From CANIGN01 sp041391385 (GTDB lineage: Bacteria; Bdellovibrionota; UBA2428), in NCBI GenBank assembly GCA_041391385.1, contig JAWKOD010000002.1:124001-188000 (forward strand): a DNA stretch of 64,000 nt. Direction: 5' to 3'. The notes under the pieces were generated by a model that did not search any database, was not told the origin of the DNA, and worked only from the letters and a program-made list of their open reading frames with translations. This document shows, piece after piece, positions 36,130-43,638 of this stretch. Position 1 is the stretch's first letter; each line of letters opens with the position of its first letter. A program made the position numbers and the translations under genes.

Positions 36130-36932
36130 TGGAGAGTAGCGTCTCCGATGGCACAGGAGTGAAAAGAGTCATTTATTGATGTGTATTTAACTCCTGCATC
36201 AGCTGCAGAAAACGCCTTATTGCAGGTATAAAAGTTATTTCTTTTTGACGTGATTTTTTCTTTTTGAAAGGGAACAATTCCTTGAATGTCCTCTCCCGTA
36301 TCACCTTTAAAAGGAGTTTTGCATTTATTAAAAATGGAATTTGTCACGGTGAGATTCGCGCCTGATTTTGTTCTTATGCACCTTTCTCCGCCATTAAAAT
36401 AGGCCCCGTCGATTACGAGGTTATTGGCAAAGTTAAGTTGTAGAGTTTTATCGCGATAACTTTCATTAGGGTTTTGGCTAAAGACCCCGCCTATTATTTG
36501 GACATCAAAAGTATTCTTGCCGGTAGTAAGAAGGTCCTCACATGCGTTTCCTTGAAAGTTTATTAATTTTACATTTTCAACACGCTCTTCACAGAAGTTG
36601 CCCTGGCCATTTTGCTTGCAATGAACATGAATTCCATCGGGTGCATTTTTCCAGAAAAAGTTTCTTACAGTTACGTTACTAGCTGTAATTTTTAAAATGG
36701 GCGCTTGGTTTTCTTGTTGATTACATGCTCCTGGTCCTACCCACTCATGCATGAATCCTGAAAAATCATAATCACCAGGTTCATCGATGATGATAGTTTC
36801 GCTAACTTGAACTTTTTCTAAGTTTTCCTCGTTAACCAGTGGAGCTTCTGGTGCTCTTGTTTCTTCTGCTCCTGCGAAACTTAAACAAGGAAATGCAACA
36901 AATACAAGTGTAGTGACTCGTTTCCACCTCAT
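36126..36932 (-). CDS. Secreted pectate-lyase-like (PL3-like) beta-helix protein
   Basis: 268 residues with a signal peptide (LVFVAFPCLSFAG). The mature protein shows the repeats of a right-handed parallel beta-helix: LKITASNVTVRNFFWKNAPDGIHVHC, VENVKLINFQGNACEDLLTTG, NTFDVQIIGGVFSQN, NNLVIDGAYFNGGERCIRTKSG, NLTVTNSIFNKCKTPF. The ADGIHC-like and NACEDLL segments resemble PL3 pectate lyases (DGIHC, VCEDAATF). Many cysteines fit a secreted fold. The family is likely but I cannot confirm catalytic residues; a different polysaccharide lyase or a non-enzymatic beta-helix is possible. Confidence 0.6.
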   Translation of the reverse strand: MRWKRVTTLVFVAFPCLSFAGAEETRAPEAPLVNEENLEKVQVSETIIIDEPGDYDFSGFMHEWVGPGACNQQENQAPILKITASNVTVRNFFWKNAPDGIHVHCKQNGQGNFCEERVENVKLINFQGNACEDLLTTGKNTFDVQIIGGVFSQNPNESYRDKTLQLNFANNLVIDGAYFNGGERCIRTKSGANLTVTNSIFNKCKTPFKGDTGEDIQGIVPFQKEKITSKRNNFYTCNKAFSAADAGVKYTSINDSFHSCAIGDATLH

Positions 36933-36964
36933 ATTTAGTTTTTAGCAAGAGCAGGAGACTTTCG

Positions 36965-37008
36965 TTACTTAGAGCAGTCTCAGAAAAGTCGAATTCTGTT
37001 CTAAGTAA
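36965..37008. repeat. 13-bp inverted repeat (stem-loop) between two minus-strand genes
   Basis: TTACTTAGAGCAG (36965-36977) and CTGTTCTAAGTAA (36996-37008) are inverted copies matching at 12 of 13 positions, the odd pair being G-T, around an 18-base loop. It lies just after the stop of the UDP-glucuronate decarboxylase-like gene and before the pectate-lyase-like gene. There is no T-run, so it may be a processing or stability stem, a factor-dependent terminator, or an operator. Confidence 0.5.
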
Positions 37009-37016
37009 GTAGAAAT

Positions 37017-37997
37017 TTACTTAAGGGCAGCCAAAACCTTTTTAAGGCCTTCCTCGAGCGGTATTTTAGGGCTCCATCCGAGAAGTGTTTTGGCTAGGGA
37101 AAGATCGGGTTTTCTTTGAGGGGGGTCATCCTCTGCGCGTTCAATGTATGCAATTGAGGGTGGTGTTTTTGAAAGACTTTGAATTTTTTGTGCCAATTCG
37201 AAGATAGTAAATTCTATATCATTCCCAAGGTTTATGGGTTGAGTAAGAATTTCGTTTTGAGCATAGGCCCAAATACCATCAATTAAATCGTCTACGTAAC
37301 AAAAGCTGCGTGTTTGAGTTCCTTCTCCTTGAACAGTAAGAGGTTGATTATTCTTTAGCTGCATAAGAAAATTTATTATGACCCGTCCATCATTTGGGTT
37401 CATACGAGGACCGTAGGTATTAAAGATTCTTACTAAACCGTGTTTGGTTTTTCTTTCTTGGTTGTAACTATAGATGAGAGCCTCTCCAAAGCGTTTAGCC
37501 TCATCGTAACAAGACCTGGGGCCAAAAGAATTTACATTTCCCCAGTAGCTTTCACTTTGTGGTGAAACATCAGGACTTCCGTAGACTTCGCTCGTTGATG
37601 CAAAGACAAGGCGTGCTCCTTTGCTCGTTGCAAATTCTAGTGCGCGGTAGAGCCCCAGGCTATTTACAGCAAGAGTTTTGAGAGGCATTTGCTGATAGAG
37701 AGGAGGTGAGGCAGGAGAAGCAAAGTGAAATACGTAATCAAATTTCTCTGGGAGTTTATCTGACCAAGAATCCCAGCTTTCTGATACATCTGCCTTGATA
37801 AAGGTTGTTTCGTATTGAGCTAAGTCTTCTGCATTTGAGGCTAAACCTGTGGAGATATCGTCAATGCCTATGGTTTTAAAGCCGTTTTCGTGAAGTTTTT
37901 TACAGAGATGAAAGCCAAGAAAGCCTGCAGCTCCAGTAACAAGGGCGAAGGGAGTGTCTTTTGCCATTAATGGATAAACTAGCACGCCTACTTTCAT
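37017..37997 (-). CDS. NAD-dependent epimerase/dehydratase, UDP-glucuronate decarboxylase-like
   Basis: A 326-residue extended SDR. It has the NAD-binding GAAGFLGFHL, then ASPASPPLYQQMPLKT and FASTSEVYGSP. The catalytic pair is in PRSCYDEAKRFGEA (Tyr-x3-Lys), and RIFNTYGPRMNPNDGRVI with QTRSFCYVDDLIDG follows. The ASPASP segment and NTYGPRM-x-DGRV are the pattern of UDP-glucuronic acid decarboxylase (UXS), which makes UDP-xylose for surface glycans. ATG 37997 is used; ATG 37967 would remove ten residues and starts closer to the fold. Divergent from the YbhN-like gene. Confidence 0.85.
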   Translation of the reverse strand: MKVGVLVYPLMAKDTPFALVTGAAGFLGFHLCKKLHENGFKTIGIDDISTGLASNAEDLAQYETTFIKADVSESWDSWSDKLPEKFDYVFHFASPASPPLYQQMPLKTLAVNSLGLYRALEFATSKGARLVFASTSEVYGSPDVSPQSESYWGNVNSFGPRSCYDEAKRFGEALIYSYNQERKTKHGLVRIFNTYGPRMNPNDGRVIINFLMQLKNNQPLTVQGEGTQTRSFCYVDDLIDGIWAYAQNEILTQPINLGNDIEFTIFELAQKIQSLSKTPPSIAYIERAEDDPPQRKPDLSLAKTLLGWSPKIPLEEGLKKVLAALK

Positions 37998-38029
37998 TGT
38001 CAGCTTCTTTTAACTAGACTCAGGGACGA

Positions 38030-39010
38030 GTGAAAGACTCTGCAAAAAAACTCATCTCAAACATTGCCCGCTGGGGTGTGGCAGGACTTATTCTTTTTTG
38101 GCTTTTTAGGTCGGGGAAATTGTCAGACTTAAGAGATCTCGACAAACTTTTTCAGCAGCCTCTTTTTTTCTTTTTGGCGTGTGCTGGGCTCATTACAAAT
38201 TATGTTTTGAATTTTGTTAGATGGCAGGTCCTGCTGACAGGGATAGGTATAGGAATACCTTTTAGCCAAATAGTTCGTTTGAGCATGATTGGACAGTTCT
38301 TTTCTATCATTATGCCAGGCTCTGTTGGGGGAGATCTCATCAAGGCAGTTTATATTGCAAAATCTTTTCCAACTGAAAAAACAAGCGCGGTGGCTTCGAT
38401 TCTTTTAGATAGAATATTAGGCTTTTTAACATTAATGGCCTTCGCTTCCTTCTTTTTTGTTTTAAGCTTTGATGCCACTCATCTTCCACCTTCACTGCAA
38501 GGTTTTGGAGCTTTATTGGCCTTGGGTACCTGCGCACTTTTTTTGTTTGTATTGTTGCCAGGGAGAGCCGTTAAGTTCTTGTCTCGATTAGAAACGAGTA
38601 ACTCCATTGTTCAAAGAGTATTAAAAACGCTAAAGGCCTTTGCTCGTAGTCCGGCCACAATTTTGAAGGGGCTCCTAATTTCTTTTTTGAGTCAGGGGGG
38701 AGCTATATTTGGAATGTATTTTATTGGGAGAGCGGTATATGGGGCTCTTCCTTGGGGCGATCTTGATTTAATGCGTTTTATTTCGGCTACGGCTGTGGGA
38801 ACAACGGCATCCGCACTGCCCCTCTCTCCTATGGGCTTGGGAATCGGTCAGGTGGCTTTTGCTAAAGTCTTTACGCTTTTAGGGGCACCTGAAGAGGCAT
38901 ATGGGATTGTAATTATTAGCGCAGTGCAGATTATCGCATTTATGCTAAACCTATCGGGAGCAATATGGTTTTTGAAATCGAAAAAAGAAGTTCAACAAGC
39001 CATGAGCTAA
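38030..39010 (+). CDS. YbhN/UPF0104-type flippase-like integral membrane protein
   Basis: 326 residues with about eight hydrophobic helices. It starts at GTG 38030. The conserved LSMIGQFFSIIMPGSVGGDLIKAVYIAK segment (PGxxGGD) is the hallmark of the lysylphosphatidylglycerol synthase transmembrane / TIGR00374 family. A second glycine-proline motif is in SALPLSPMGLGIGQVAFA. Members without the synthase domain probably move lipids or lipid-linked sugars across the inner membrane. Divergent from a nucleotide-sugar gene, which fits a role in envelope glycan assembly; this link is inference. It overlaps recO by 46 bases. Confidence 0.82.
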   Translation: MKDSAKKLISNIARWGVAGLILFWLFRSGKLSDLRDLDKLFQQPLFFFLACAGLITNYVLNFVRWQVLLTGIGIGIPFSQIVRLSMIGQFFSIIMPGSVGGDLIKAVYIAKSFPTEKTSAVASILLDRILGFLTLMAFASFFFVLSFDATHLPPSLQGFGALLALGTCALFLFVLLPGRAVKFLSRLETSNSIVQRVLKTLKAFARSPATILKGLLISFLSQGGAIFGMYFIGRAVYGALPWGDLDLMRFISATAVGTTASALPLSPMGLGIGQVAFAKVFTLLGAPEEAYGIVIISAVQIIAFMLNLSGAIWFLKSKKEVQQAMS

Positions 39011-39708
39011 AAGCTTTTGAGTCTTTTGCTTCTAGAGGCATTCTCCTATTCCGCCAAAACTATCAAGAAAATGATTTGATTGTAGATTTAATTCTTGAGC
39101 GAGGTCTTCGTTTGTCGGCGCTTGTTCGTGGGGGGCAAAAGTCAATTAAGCGCTTTGGTGGAAAGCTAGAGCCGCTGAAACTTTTAAATTTTCAACTTAG
39201 ATCACCCAAGGGCTTGAGTAGTTTCGAGAAGCTGTTTTCACTTGAAGCAACAGACGTTGTAGAAGTTTTTGATGAGTATAAAAAAACCTGGAACTCCTTG
39301 AATGAAGGTCTTTTTTATACGGAGTTTTTTCGTGACTTATTTCCCCGTGGAGACTTAGAGCCATGGATGTATCAAAACGCTCTGAAGTCTTTAGTAGCTG
39401 GAAATCATCTTTGTCTTGAGGCGGGCGAGGATTGGAGAAGGCTTTATGTCTGGTTTTATTTTTCTTCTCAATTGGGCTTTGGTCTTTTAGGAGATAAGGG
39501 GCTTTTTGCTAGATTGTTTTCTGAAGAGCAGCATACAGAATGGAGTGCTTTGTTTACGGAAACACTATTCTCAGATAAAGCAGTTAAGTTTTTAGAGGGT
39601 CAATGTGGAAAAGTCTTGGAAAAGAAAATTCTTCGAGATCTTTATTCGGATTGGATGCAAAGGAGTCATTTAAAATGCAAAAGTTTAGAATCTTGGGCCA
39701 TGCTTTAA
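38965..39708 (+). CDS. recO: DNA repair protein RecO
   Basis: 247 residues. The N-terminal OB-fold begins GILLFRQNYQENDLIVDLILERGLRLSALVRGG, followed by the basic KRFGGKLEPL, as in RecO. The central helical part (YKKTWNSLNEGLFYTEFFRDLF) is also typical. The zinc-finger cysteines present in some RecO proteins are absent. RecO works with RecR and RecF to load RecA on SSB-coated DNA. The gene overlaps the 3' end of the YbhN-like gene by 46 bases and the next gene by 34, so it is in a compact transcript. Confidence 0.78.
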   Translation: MVFEIEKRSSTSHELKAFESFASRGILLFRQNYQENDLIVDLILERGLRLSALVRGGQKSIKRFGGKLEPLKLLNFQLRSPKGLSSFEKLFSLEATDVVEVFDEYKKTWNSLNEGLFYTEFFRDLFPRGDLEPWMYQNALKSLVAGNHLCLEAGEDWRRLYVWFYFSSQLGFGLLGDKGLFARLFSEEQHTEWSALFTETLFSDKAVKFLEGQCGKVLEKKILRDLYSDWMQRSHLKCKSLESWAML

Positions 39709-40133
39709 GCTTATTTCTTTTTCTTTCTTCTTCCTGCGCAGCCACGAGCTATTCACAGGAAAAACTCCCCTTGAAAAAGCTCTCTCTCTGCGGCCAAAAC
39801 TATATAGCTTGGGTGGCAGCTAAGGACGAAGACCGAACAAAGGGCCTTATGAACTTTCGTCCCTTAAAAAAACACGAAGCTATGCTTTTTGTTTTTGAAA
39901 ATGAACGCCCCCTTAGTTTCTGGATGAAAAATGTTTCTTACGATTTAGATATTGCATACTTCGATAAAAATAAAAAGCTTGTTTCTTTTCTGACAATGAA
40001 AGCCACAAGCCCTCTTATGAAAGAAGATAGCCTTCCTGCTTATCCGAGCAAGGGAGTTGCTATGTATGCGGTAGAGGTTCGGGCAGGCAATTTAAAGGGA
40101 CTAGGTCCTCGTTGTCGGCTCTCTTTTAAATGA
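39675..40133 (+). CDS. DUF192 family lipoprotein
   Basis: The leader MQKFRILGHALSLFLFLSSSCAA ends in a lipobox-like SSSC, so this is probably a lipoprotein. The mature domain is DUF192: DRTKGLMNFRPLKKHEAMLFVFENERPLSFWMKNVSYDLDIAYFD with the family pattern R-x-GLM, M-LF-F, FWMKN and LD-I-F. The function of the family is unknown. The ATG at 39675 is chosen over earlier in-frame starts inside recO because it places the signal peptide at the N-terminus. It overlaps recO by 34 bases. Confidence 0.85.
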   Translation: MQKFRILGHALSLFLFLSSSCAATSYSQEKLPLKKLSLCGQNYIAWVAAKDEDRTKGLMNFRPLKKHEAMLFVFENERPLSFWMKNVSYDLDIAYFDKNKKLVSFLTMKATSPLMKEDSLPAYPSKGVAMYAVEVRAGNLKGLGPRCRLSFK

Positions 40134-40153
40134 CATTTGCAGAAATAAGCTCC

Positions 40154-41260
40154 TTAGCTTCTTTTTTTAAACGACCAAAGAAACTGTTCCCAAAAGGTTG
40201 TTTCTGGGGGATTGGCACCGTCCGAGATTCCATATTCTTTAGGCCATTCATCTCTAGGCAGTAAATAGCTTCCAAAAAGTTTGTCCCAAAATGGAAAGTG
40301 TAATGCAAAATTTTTGTCAATTGCTCTGTCTTCATCTGCGTGGTGCCAGTGATGAAAGCGTGGAAATACTAAAACCTTTTCCATGACACCAAAATTCATT
40401 TTAAAATTTGAGTGAATGAAAATCGCATGAATAGAAACAAAACTTAAATACGCCAATGTGGCTTGCTCTGAAAAGTTAATGATAAAAATGGGAATAAATG
40501 TGAGTGATCTCACAGCAACAATATCAACAAGATGTAACCTTGATGAGGCAAGCCAATCCATTTTTTGAATACCGTGGTGAACAGCATGAAATGCCCACAG
40601 ACGTGGAAATTTATGGAATGCTCGATGGATCCAGTACTCGGAAAAATCTGCAACAAGCATGATCATAAAGAATTGTAGCCATATTGGCAGTGAGGGGACT
40701 TGGTCAAGTATACTTACCCCTCGCCATTTTGAGAAAAATGTTTGAGCAGGTAAAATTGTTAAATACACAGTAAATTGAACGAGGACATGACTGAAAGCAA
40801 AATATGAAAGATCCAACTTCCATCCATCACGAAAGACCTCTTGTCTTTCGTGTAGAGGACGCCATCTCTCAAGAGGCACAAAGATAATTGCGAGCATAAG
40901 CAAATTCAAAACAAACCAATCGAGTCCCAAGAGCCCGCGTCCCTCTCCCACCTCTTGAAAACGAAGCACGTTAAAAAAACGAATATAAATCTGACCGAGC
41001 AAAGAGAGCAAAAGGGCCGCAATGGCTGTAAAATTTTTAGCTTTGAGAATAATTCCCACTAACCCAAGAACATAAGACAGAATTAAGCAAGTTCGAGTAA
41101 GGCCAAGCAAAAATGGAATCGGGTAATGTTCTCTAAAACCTGGACTGGTGAAAACTGTGGGAAAACTAAAACAAAGAATAGATCCCCAACACATGAGGGC
41201 AAAGAATAAAGAGATACGTCCAGACCACCAACCGCTACCTATTTTTCGATTTTCGTTCAT
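40154..41260 (-). CDS. Fatty acid hydroxylase / sterol desaturase family membrane protein
   Basis: 368 residues with several transmembrane helices in the N-terminal half. The C-terminal half has the diiron histidine clusters of the family: HRAFH, HAVHHG and HHWHH, with the last followed by ADEDRAIDKNFALHFPFWDKLFGSYLLP. Members use oxygen and a diiron centre to hydroxylate or desaturate lipids at the membrane. The substrate here is unknown; a hopanoid, sphingolipid-like or fatty-acid substrate is possible. It is a single gene, convergent with DUF192, and the 104 bases upstream of its ATG are AT-rich. Confidence 0.85.
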   Translation of the reverse strand: MNENRKIGSGWWSGRISLFFALMCWGSILCFSFPTVFTSPGFREHYPIPFLLGLTRTCLILSYVLGLVGIILKAKNFTAIAALLLSLLGQIYIRFFNVLRFQEVGEGRGLLGLDWFVLNLLMLAIIFVPLERWRPLHERQEVFRDGWKLDLSYFAFSHVLVQFTVYLTILPAQTFFSKWRGVSILDQVPSLPIWLQFFMIMLVADFSEYWIHRAFHKFPRLWAFHAVHHGIQKMDWLASSRLHLVDIVAVRSLTFIPIFIINFSEQATLAYLSFVSIHAIFIHSNFKMNFGVMEKVLVFPRFHHWHHADEDRAIDKNFALHFPFWDKLFGSYLLPRDEWPKEYGISDGANPPETTFWEQFLWSFKKRS

Positions 41261-41337
41261 GCTTAAATTTTAAACAGAGATTTCTTTTTTTATTCCCACC
41301 TATAAAGAAAAAATTGCATTAAATTTTAGCTAATTTA

Positions 41338-41353
41338 CTTAGCAAGTGCTAAG
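41338..41353 (-). terminator. Stem-loop after the Tad-like operon
   Basis: CTTAGC (41338-41343) pairs with GCTAAG (41348-41353) around a four-base loop, 12 bases after the last stop of the operon. A wider TTACTTA/TAAGTAA pairing is also possible. There is no strong T-run, so termination is only suggested. Confidence 0.35.
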
Positions 41354-41364
41354 GGTTAAGTAAC

Positions 41365-41880
41365 TTATCTTGGACGTTTTGCCGGGCTTCCTTCGTTGCT
41401 GTTGCCGCTTCTACGCTCCATAGAGTTGTAGATTGCATAGCCACCAAGGCTGAGACCAATGGCGCCTACGATAATCCACGGGACCCACTTTTTGATTCCT
41501 GATTGGCTCGTTGGAGGACTGTGTTGATAGCTAGGGTCGAGAAGTTTTTGAGTGCTCGCAGCAGCAATTATGTTTTCGCGAGTTTCTATGCTTTGAGTGA
41601 TCTCACTTAGTTCTAGCTTTTTACCGTTGAGGATATCTACGTAGGGAAGTTCTATTTGGGTGTTTTGGTCTGTGCTGCTTATTCGTACCGCATCGTTAGC
41701 GTAATCATAGCTTCCAATGACATCACAGGTGGGTTCATCAAAATTAAACTGCTTATCTGGGAGTTGTTGTTTGATTTGATAGAGAATTCTTTTTTTGAGC
41801 AGCTCTTGTATGTGTTTCGGGGGTGAATTTTCTGGAATTGAGTTTTGCGATAGGAGTAGGGCAAAGCATAGTGTTTTCAT
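41365..41880 (-). CDS. Hypothetical exported protein of the Tad-like operon
   Basis: 171 residues. A short hydrophobic start (MKTLCFALLLSQ) suggests a leader, and a second hydrophobic helix is near the C-terminus (KKWVPWIIVGAIGLSLGGYAIYN), followed by a basic tail. The middle part (LLKKRILYQIKQQLPDKQFNFDEPTCDVIGSYDYANDAVRISS) looks like a small soluble domain that in position and length resembles the SAF/FlgA-type accessory proteins next to CpaB, but I cannot confirm that. A good GGAGG site precedes the ATG, which lies one base after the CpaB-like stop. Last gene of the operon. Confidence 0.68.
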   Translation of the reverse strand: MKTLCFALLLSQNSIPENSPPKHIQELLKKRILYQIKQQLPDKQFNFDEPTCDVIGSYDYANDAVRISSTDQNTQIELPYVDILNGKKLELSEITQSIETRENIIAAASTQKLLDPSYQHSPPTSQSGIKKWVPWIIVGAIGLSLGGYAIYNSMERRSGNSNEGSPAKRPR

Positions 41881-41881
41881 T

Positions 41882-42367
41882 TTAGTCCTCCGGGTAAGTA
41901 ACTGCAGGAATTGTTTTTTTAGTAGGAGCTACGTTTTTAGGGTTAAGTTCTACCTCGCTCCAGAAAATAGGCTTGTGAGGAGGGATGTCTTTTTTGGCAC
42001 GAATTTTCCCCATAATATCTTCAGCATCTACAGGGCGTAAAAGCTGCATTTTTTGATTTTTACTCACCGAAGAGGGAGTAATTTTAATGGGGCGAAGAAG
42101 CATTCCTTCTATTATCTGTCCTTTGGGGATGGGGAGAACAGCTGCCATTGCTTCAAGCCTATAGGGGGCCATGGGTTGCTCTCTTTGTGTAACTTTAAGC
42201 ACAAAAAGTACAGCGAGTAGGAGTCCGACTCCAAGAAGGGTTTTCTTGTGAAAAAGTATTCGTTCTTTGAACTGATCAAGGGAAAGTGGATTTTTCTTTT
42301 CAATCTCTTCTATTTTAAGCGGCTCTAGTGTTGCTTCAGTAAGCCAGGAGAATTGTTTGTCTGCCAT
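41882..42367 (-). CDS. CpaB/RcpC-like Flp pilus assembly protein (SAF domain)
   Basis: 161 residues. The N-terminus is cytoplasmic, followed by one membrane helix (TLLGVGLLLAVLFVLKV). The external part has a SAF-like segment, VLPIPKGQIIEGMLLRPIKI, then DIMGKIRAKKDIPPHKPIFWSEV, which is the CpaB pattern (pi-kG..I....L). CpaB lies in the periplasm and supports the secretin of Tad pili. It is shorter than most CpaB proteins and lacks the C-terminal RcpC half. The GGAAGGA ribosome site is strong. Overlaps the small membrane protein gene by 43 bases. Confidence 0.72.
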   Translation of the reverse strand: MADKQFSWLTEATLEPLKIEEIEKKNPLSLDQFKERILFHKKTLLGVGLLLAVLFVLKVTQREQPMAPYRLEAMAAVLPIPKGQIIEGMLLRPIKITPSSVSKNQKMQLLRPVDAEDIMGKIRAKKDIPPHKPIFWSEVELNPKNVAPTKKTIPAVTYPED

Positions 42368-42510
42368 AGGTCCTTCCTTTCATAGAGTTCAAATGAGCGC
42401 GTAAAGTTTTTTTCGCTTGTAGCTACGATTTTTTCGTAACAAACAAAAAAAGCGCCCATGCTACTTCCAATACCCAGTAAAAAAACTAAAACACTCACTA
42501 GCTCTGTCAT
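42325..42510 (-). CDS. Small membrane protein of the Tad-like operon
   Basis: 61 residues, beginning at ATG 42510. A single hydrophobic helix (VSVLVFLLGIGSSMGAFFVCY) is followed by a short polar tail. The ATG overlaps the stop of the upstream frame as ATGA (42510-42507), which argues that both are translated and coupled. I do not recognise the family. The position between TadE/G-like and CpaB-like genes suggests a small structural or assembly component. Confidence 0.6.
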   Translation of the reverse strand: MTELVSVLVFLLGIGSSMGAFFVCYEKIVATSEKNFTRSFELYERKDLWQTNNSPGLLKQH

Positions 42511-43034
42511 TTTAATCTCTTCACTCTTGAGTCGTCGTATTTCCACTTCACGACATCACACATATTGCTTTCTCCCTTTACCCCTGCAGGTTTTGAGCCA
42601 TCGATACTTTTGAATTCAAAAATGAGGGTTTCGGGACAATAGAGAGTGACTGGAACTTCTCAAAGCCCTGCTTCGTTTCTTCGGGGCTTATTAAATTTAG
42701 AGCGGTACAACTTGGCAGAGTTTTTGATTTTTATAAGTTGAGCTTGGGCTAAAAAGAATTCTTGCTGCATGCGGATGAGTTCGCCTGAGGCTTTTATGAC
42801 GGGAACGGTACCGCTTACTTTGGCTGCAGGACAGGCCACATATAGAGTAATGAGACCCGCATTGAGTGCGAGCGCTGCATTGGTCCAGTCAGACATGCTT
42901 TCGGCAGAATCTCCAAGTTCACGGTCTATTTCTGCTAGTTCACGCACATGTCGATTAATTTTAATAATAGAGTCATTGAGCGGCGTGAGTAGAAAGAAGA
43001 AGAAAGCAAAAAGAGGGAAAAATAGTGCAGCCAT
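42507..43034 (-). CDS. TadG-like membrane protein with in-frame TGA
   Basis: It starts MAALFFPLFAFFFFLLTPLND: one N-terminal membrane helix, then a helical external part (HVRELAEIDRELGDSAESMSDW) and two cysteines. Position and shape suggest a TadE/TadG-type minor pseudopilin, though I cannot prove it. The frame hits TGA at 42662-42660 after 124 codons, but the same frame stays open for another 50 codons (EVPVTLYCPETLIFEF...CDVVKWKYDDSRVKRLK) and ends in a TGA that overlaps the next ATG. That stretch has no start codon of its own before its last third. So the two parts are probably one protein with a nonsense change (for example from CGA or TGG) or a consensus error. Confidence 0.62.
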
Positions 43035-43047
43035 ATTGCTTCAATCC

Positions 43048-43407
43048 TTATTCTCCAAATTCCCCAAGAGATACGTGGATGATATTGCTCTTCCCCGAGT
43101 AACTTTTTTCAGAAAGCTTAGGGAGTAACTTGTATTGAAGATGCACGGAGCTACCTGTGCAAAAGTAGCTCCGAGAAGTCCATTTTTCTGAGAGTAGGTG
43201 GGTGCTTGCTTCGCAAGAATCTAGATTTCCGTAGAGTGCGGCTCTTGCCATGAAAAAAGCTTCTGCTTTGAGATAGCTTCTCGTCCAGAGGTGAAGAACA
43301 CATCCCATTACAAGAAGGCTCAGTATCAGAATCAGGGTAGCGCCTTGTAAAAACTCTACTAGAACAACACCCTTTTGCGAATTAGTCCGCGTCTTTAAGG
43401 GTTTCAT
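43048..43407 (-). CDS. TadE-like pseudopilin
   Basis: 119 residues. The basic N-terminus is followed by QKGVVLVEFLQGATLILILSLLVMG, a pilin-type N-terminal helix with the conserved glutamate (VEF) five residues after the glycine, as in TadE/TadF. The mature part contains three cysteines and ends with GEFGE. TadE-like proteins are processed by the Tad prepilin peptidase and act as minor pilins. It overlaps the Flp pilin gene by 26 bases. No peptidase gene is in the window. Confidence 0.75.
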   Translation of the reverse strand: MKPLKTRTNSQKGVVLVEFLQGATLILILSLLVMGCVLHLWTRSYLKAEAFFMARAALYGNLDSCEASTHLLSEKWTSRSYFCTGSSVHLQYKLLPKLSEKSYSGKSNIIHVSLGEFGE

Positions 43408-43636
43408 TGAAATTACCCATATCTACAGCTTGGGTTTGTTTATTAGTATTTGAGTTGCCTTGGAATTGAACGTCTTTACCAATGATGGCTCCATTAACTT
43501 GGTTGAGTTTGCCTCGCATATTTTGGCTAATAACTTGGATAATTCCAATCGACGCAATAGCGATTAGTGCACTCAAAATTAGGTATTCAGCAATTGCCTG
43601 ACCTGTTTTTGAAGAGTTTTTCAAAATGATTTTCAT
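43382..43636 (-). CDS. Flp-type pilin
   Basis: 84 residues. The N-terminal KTGQAIAEYLILSALIAIASIG is a Flp/class III prepilin signature: a glycine cleavage point, a glutamate-tyrosine pair at mature positions 5-6, then a hydrophobic helix. The mature chain of about 70 residues is short, as in Flp pilins. It directly follows the sigma-54 activator gene with two bases between stop and start, and precedes TadE-like and TadG-like genes, which supports a Tad pilus role. It may be the major subunit of a thin adhesive or predatory pilus. Confidence 0.82.
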   Translation of the reverse strand: MKIILKNSSKTGQAIAEYLILSALIAIASIGIIQVISQNMRGKLNQVNGAIIGKDVQFQGNSNTNKQTQAVDMGNFNETLKDAD

Positions 43637-43638
43637 AA

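Noticed and set aside
42660..42662. Selenocysteine at the in-frame TGA of the TadG-like gene.
   Set aside because: I see no bacterial SECIS hairpin in the following 40 bases, no selenocysteine genes in the window, and the family is not a redox family.
42766..43128. A long open frame on the plus strand across the TadE/TadG-like genes.
   Set aside because: Its sequence is serine/leucine-rich with no family features, and the minus strand has pilin-type motifs and coupled start/stop overlaps. It is a shadow frame.
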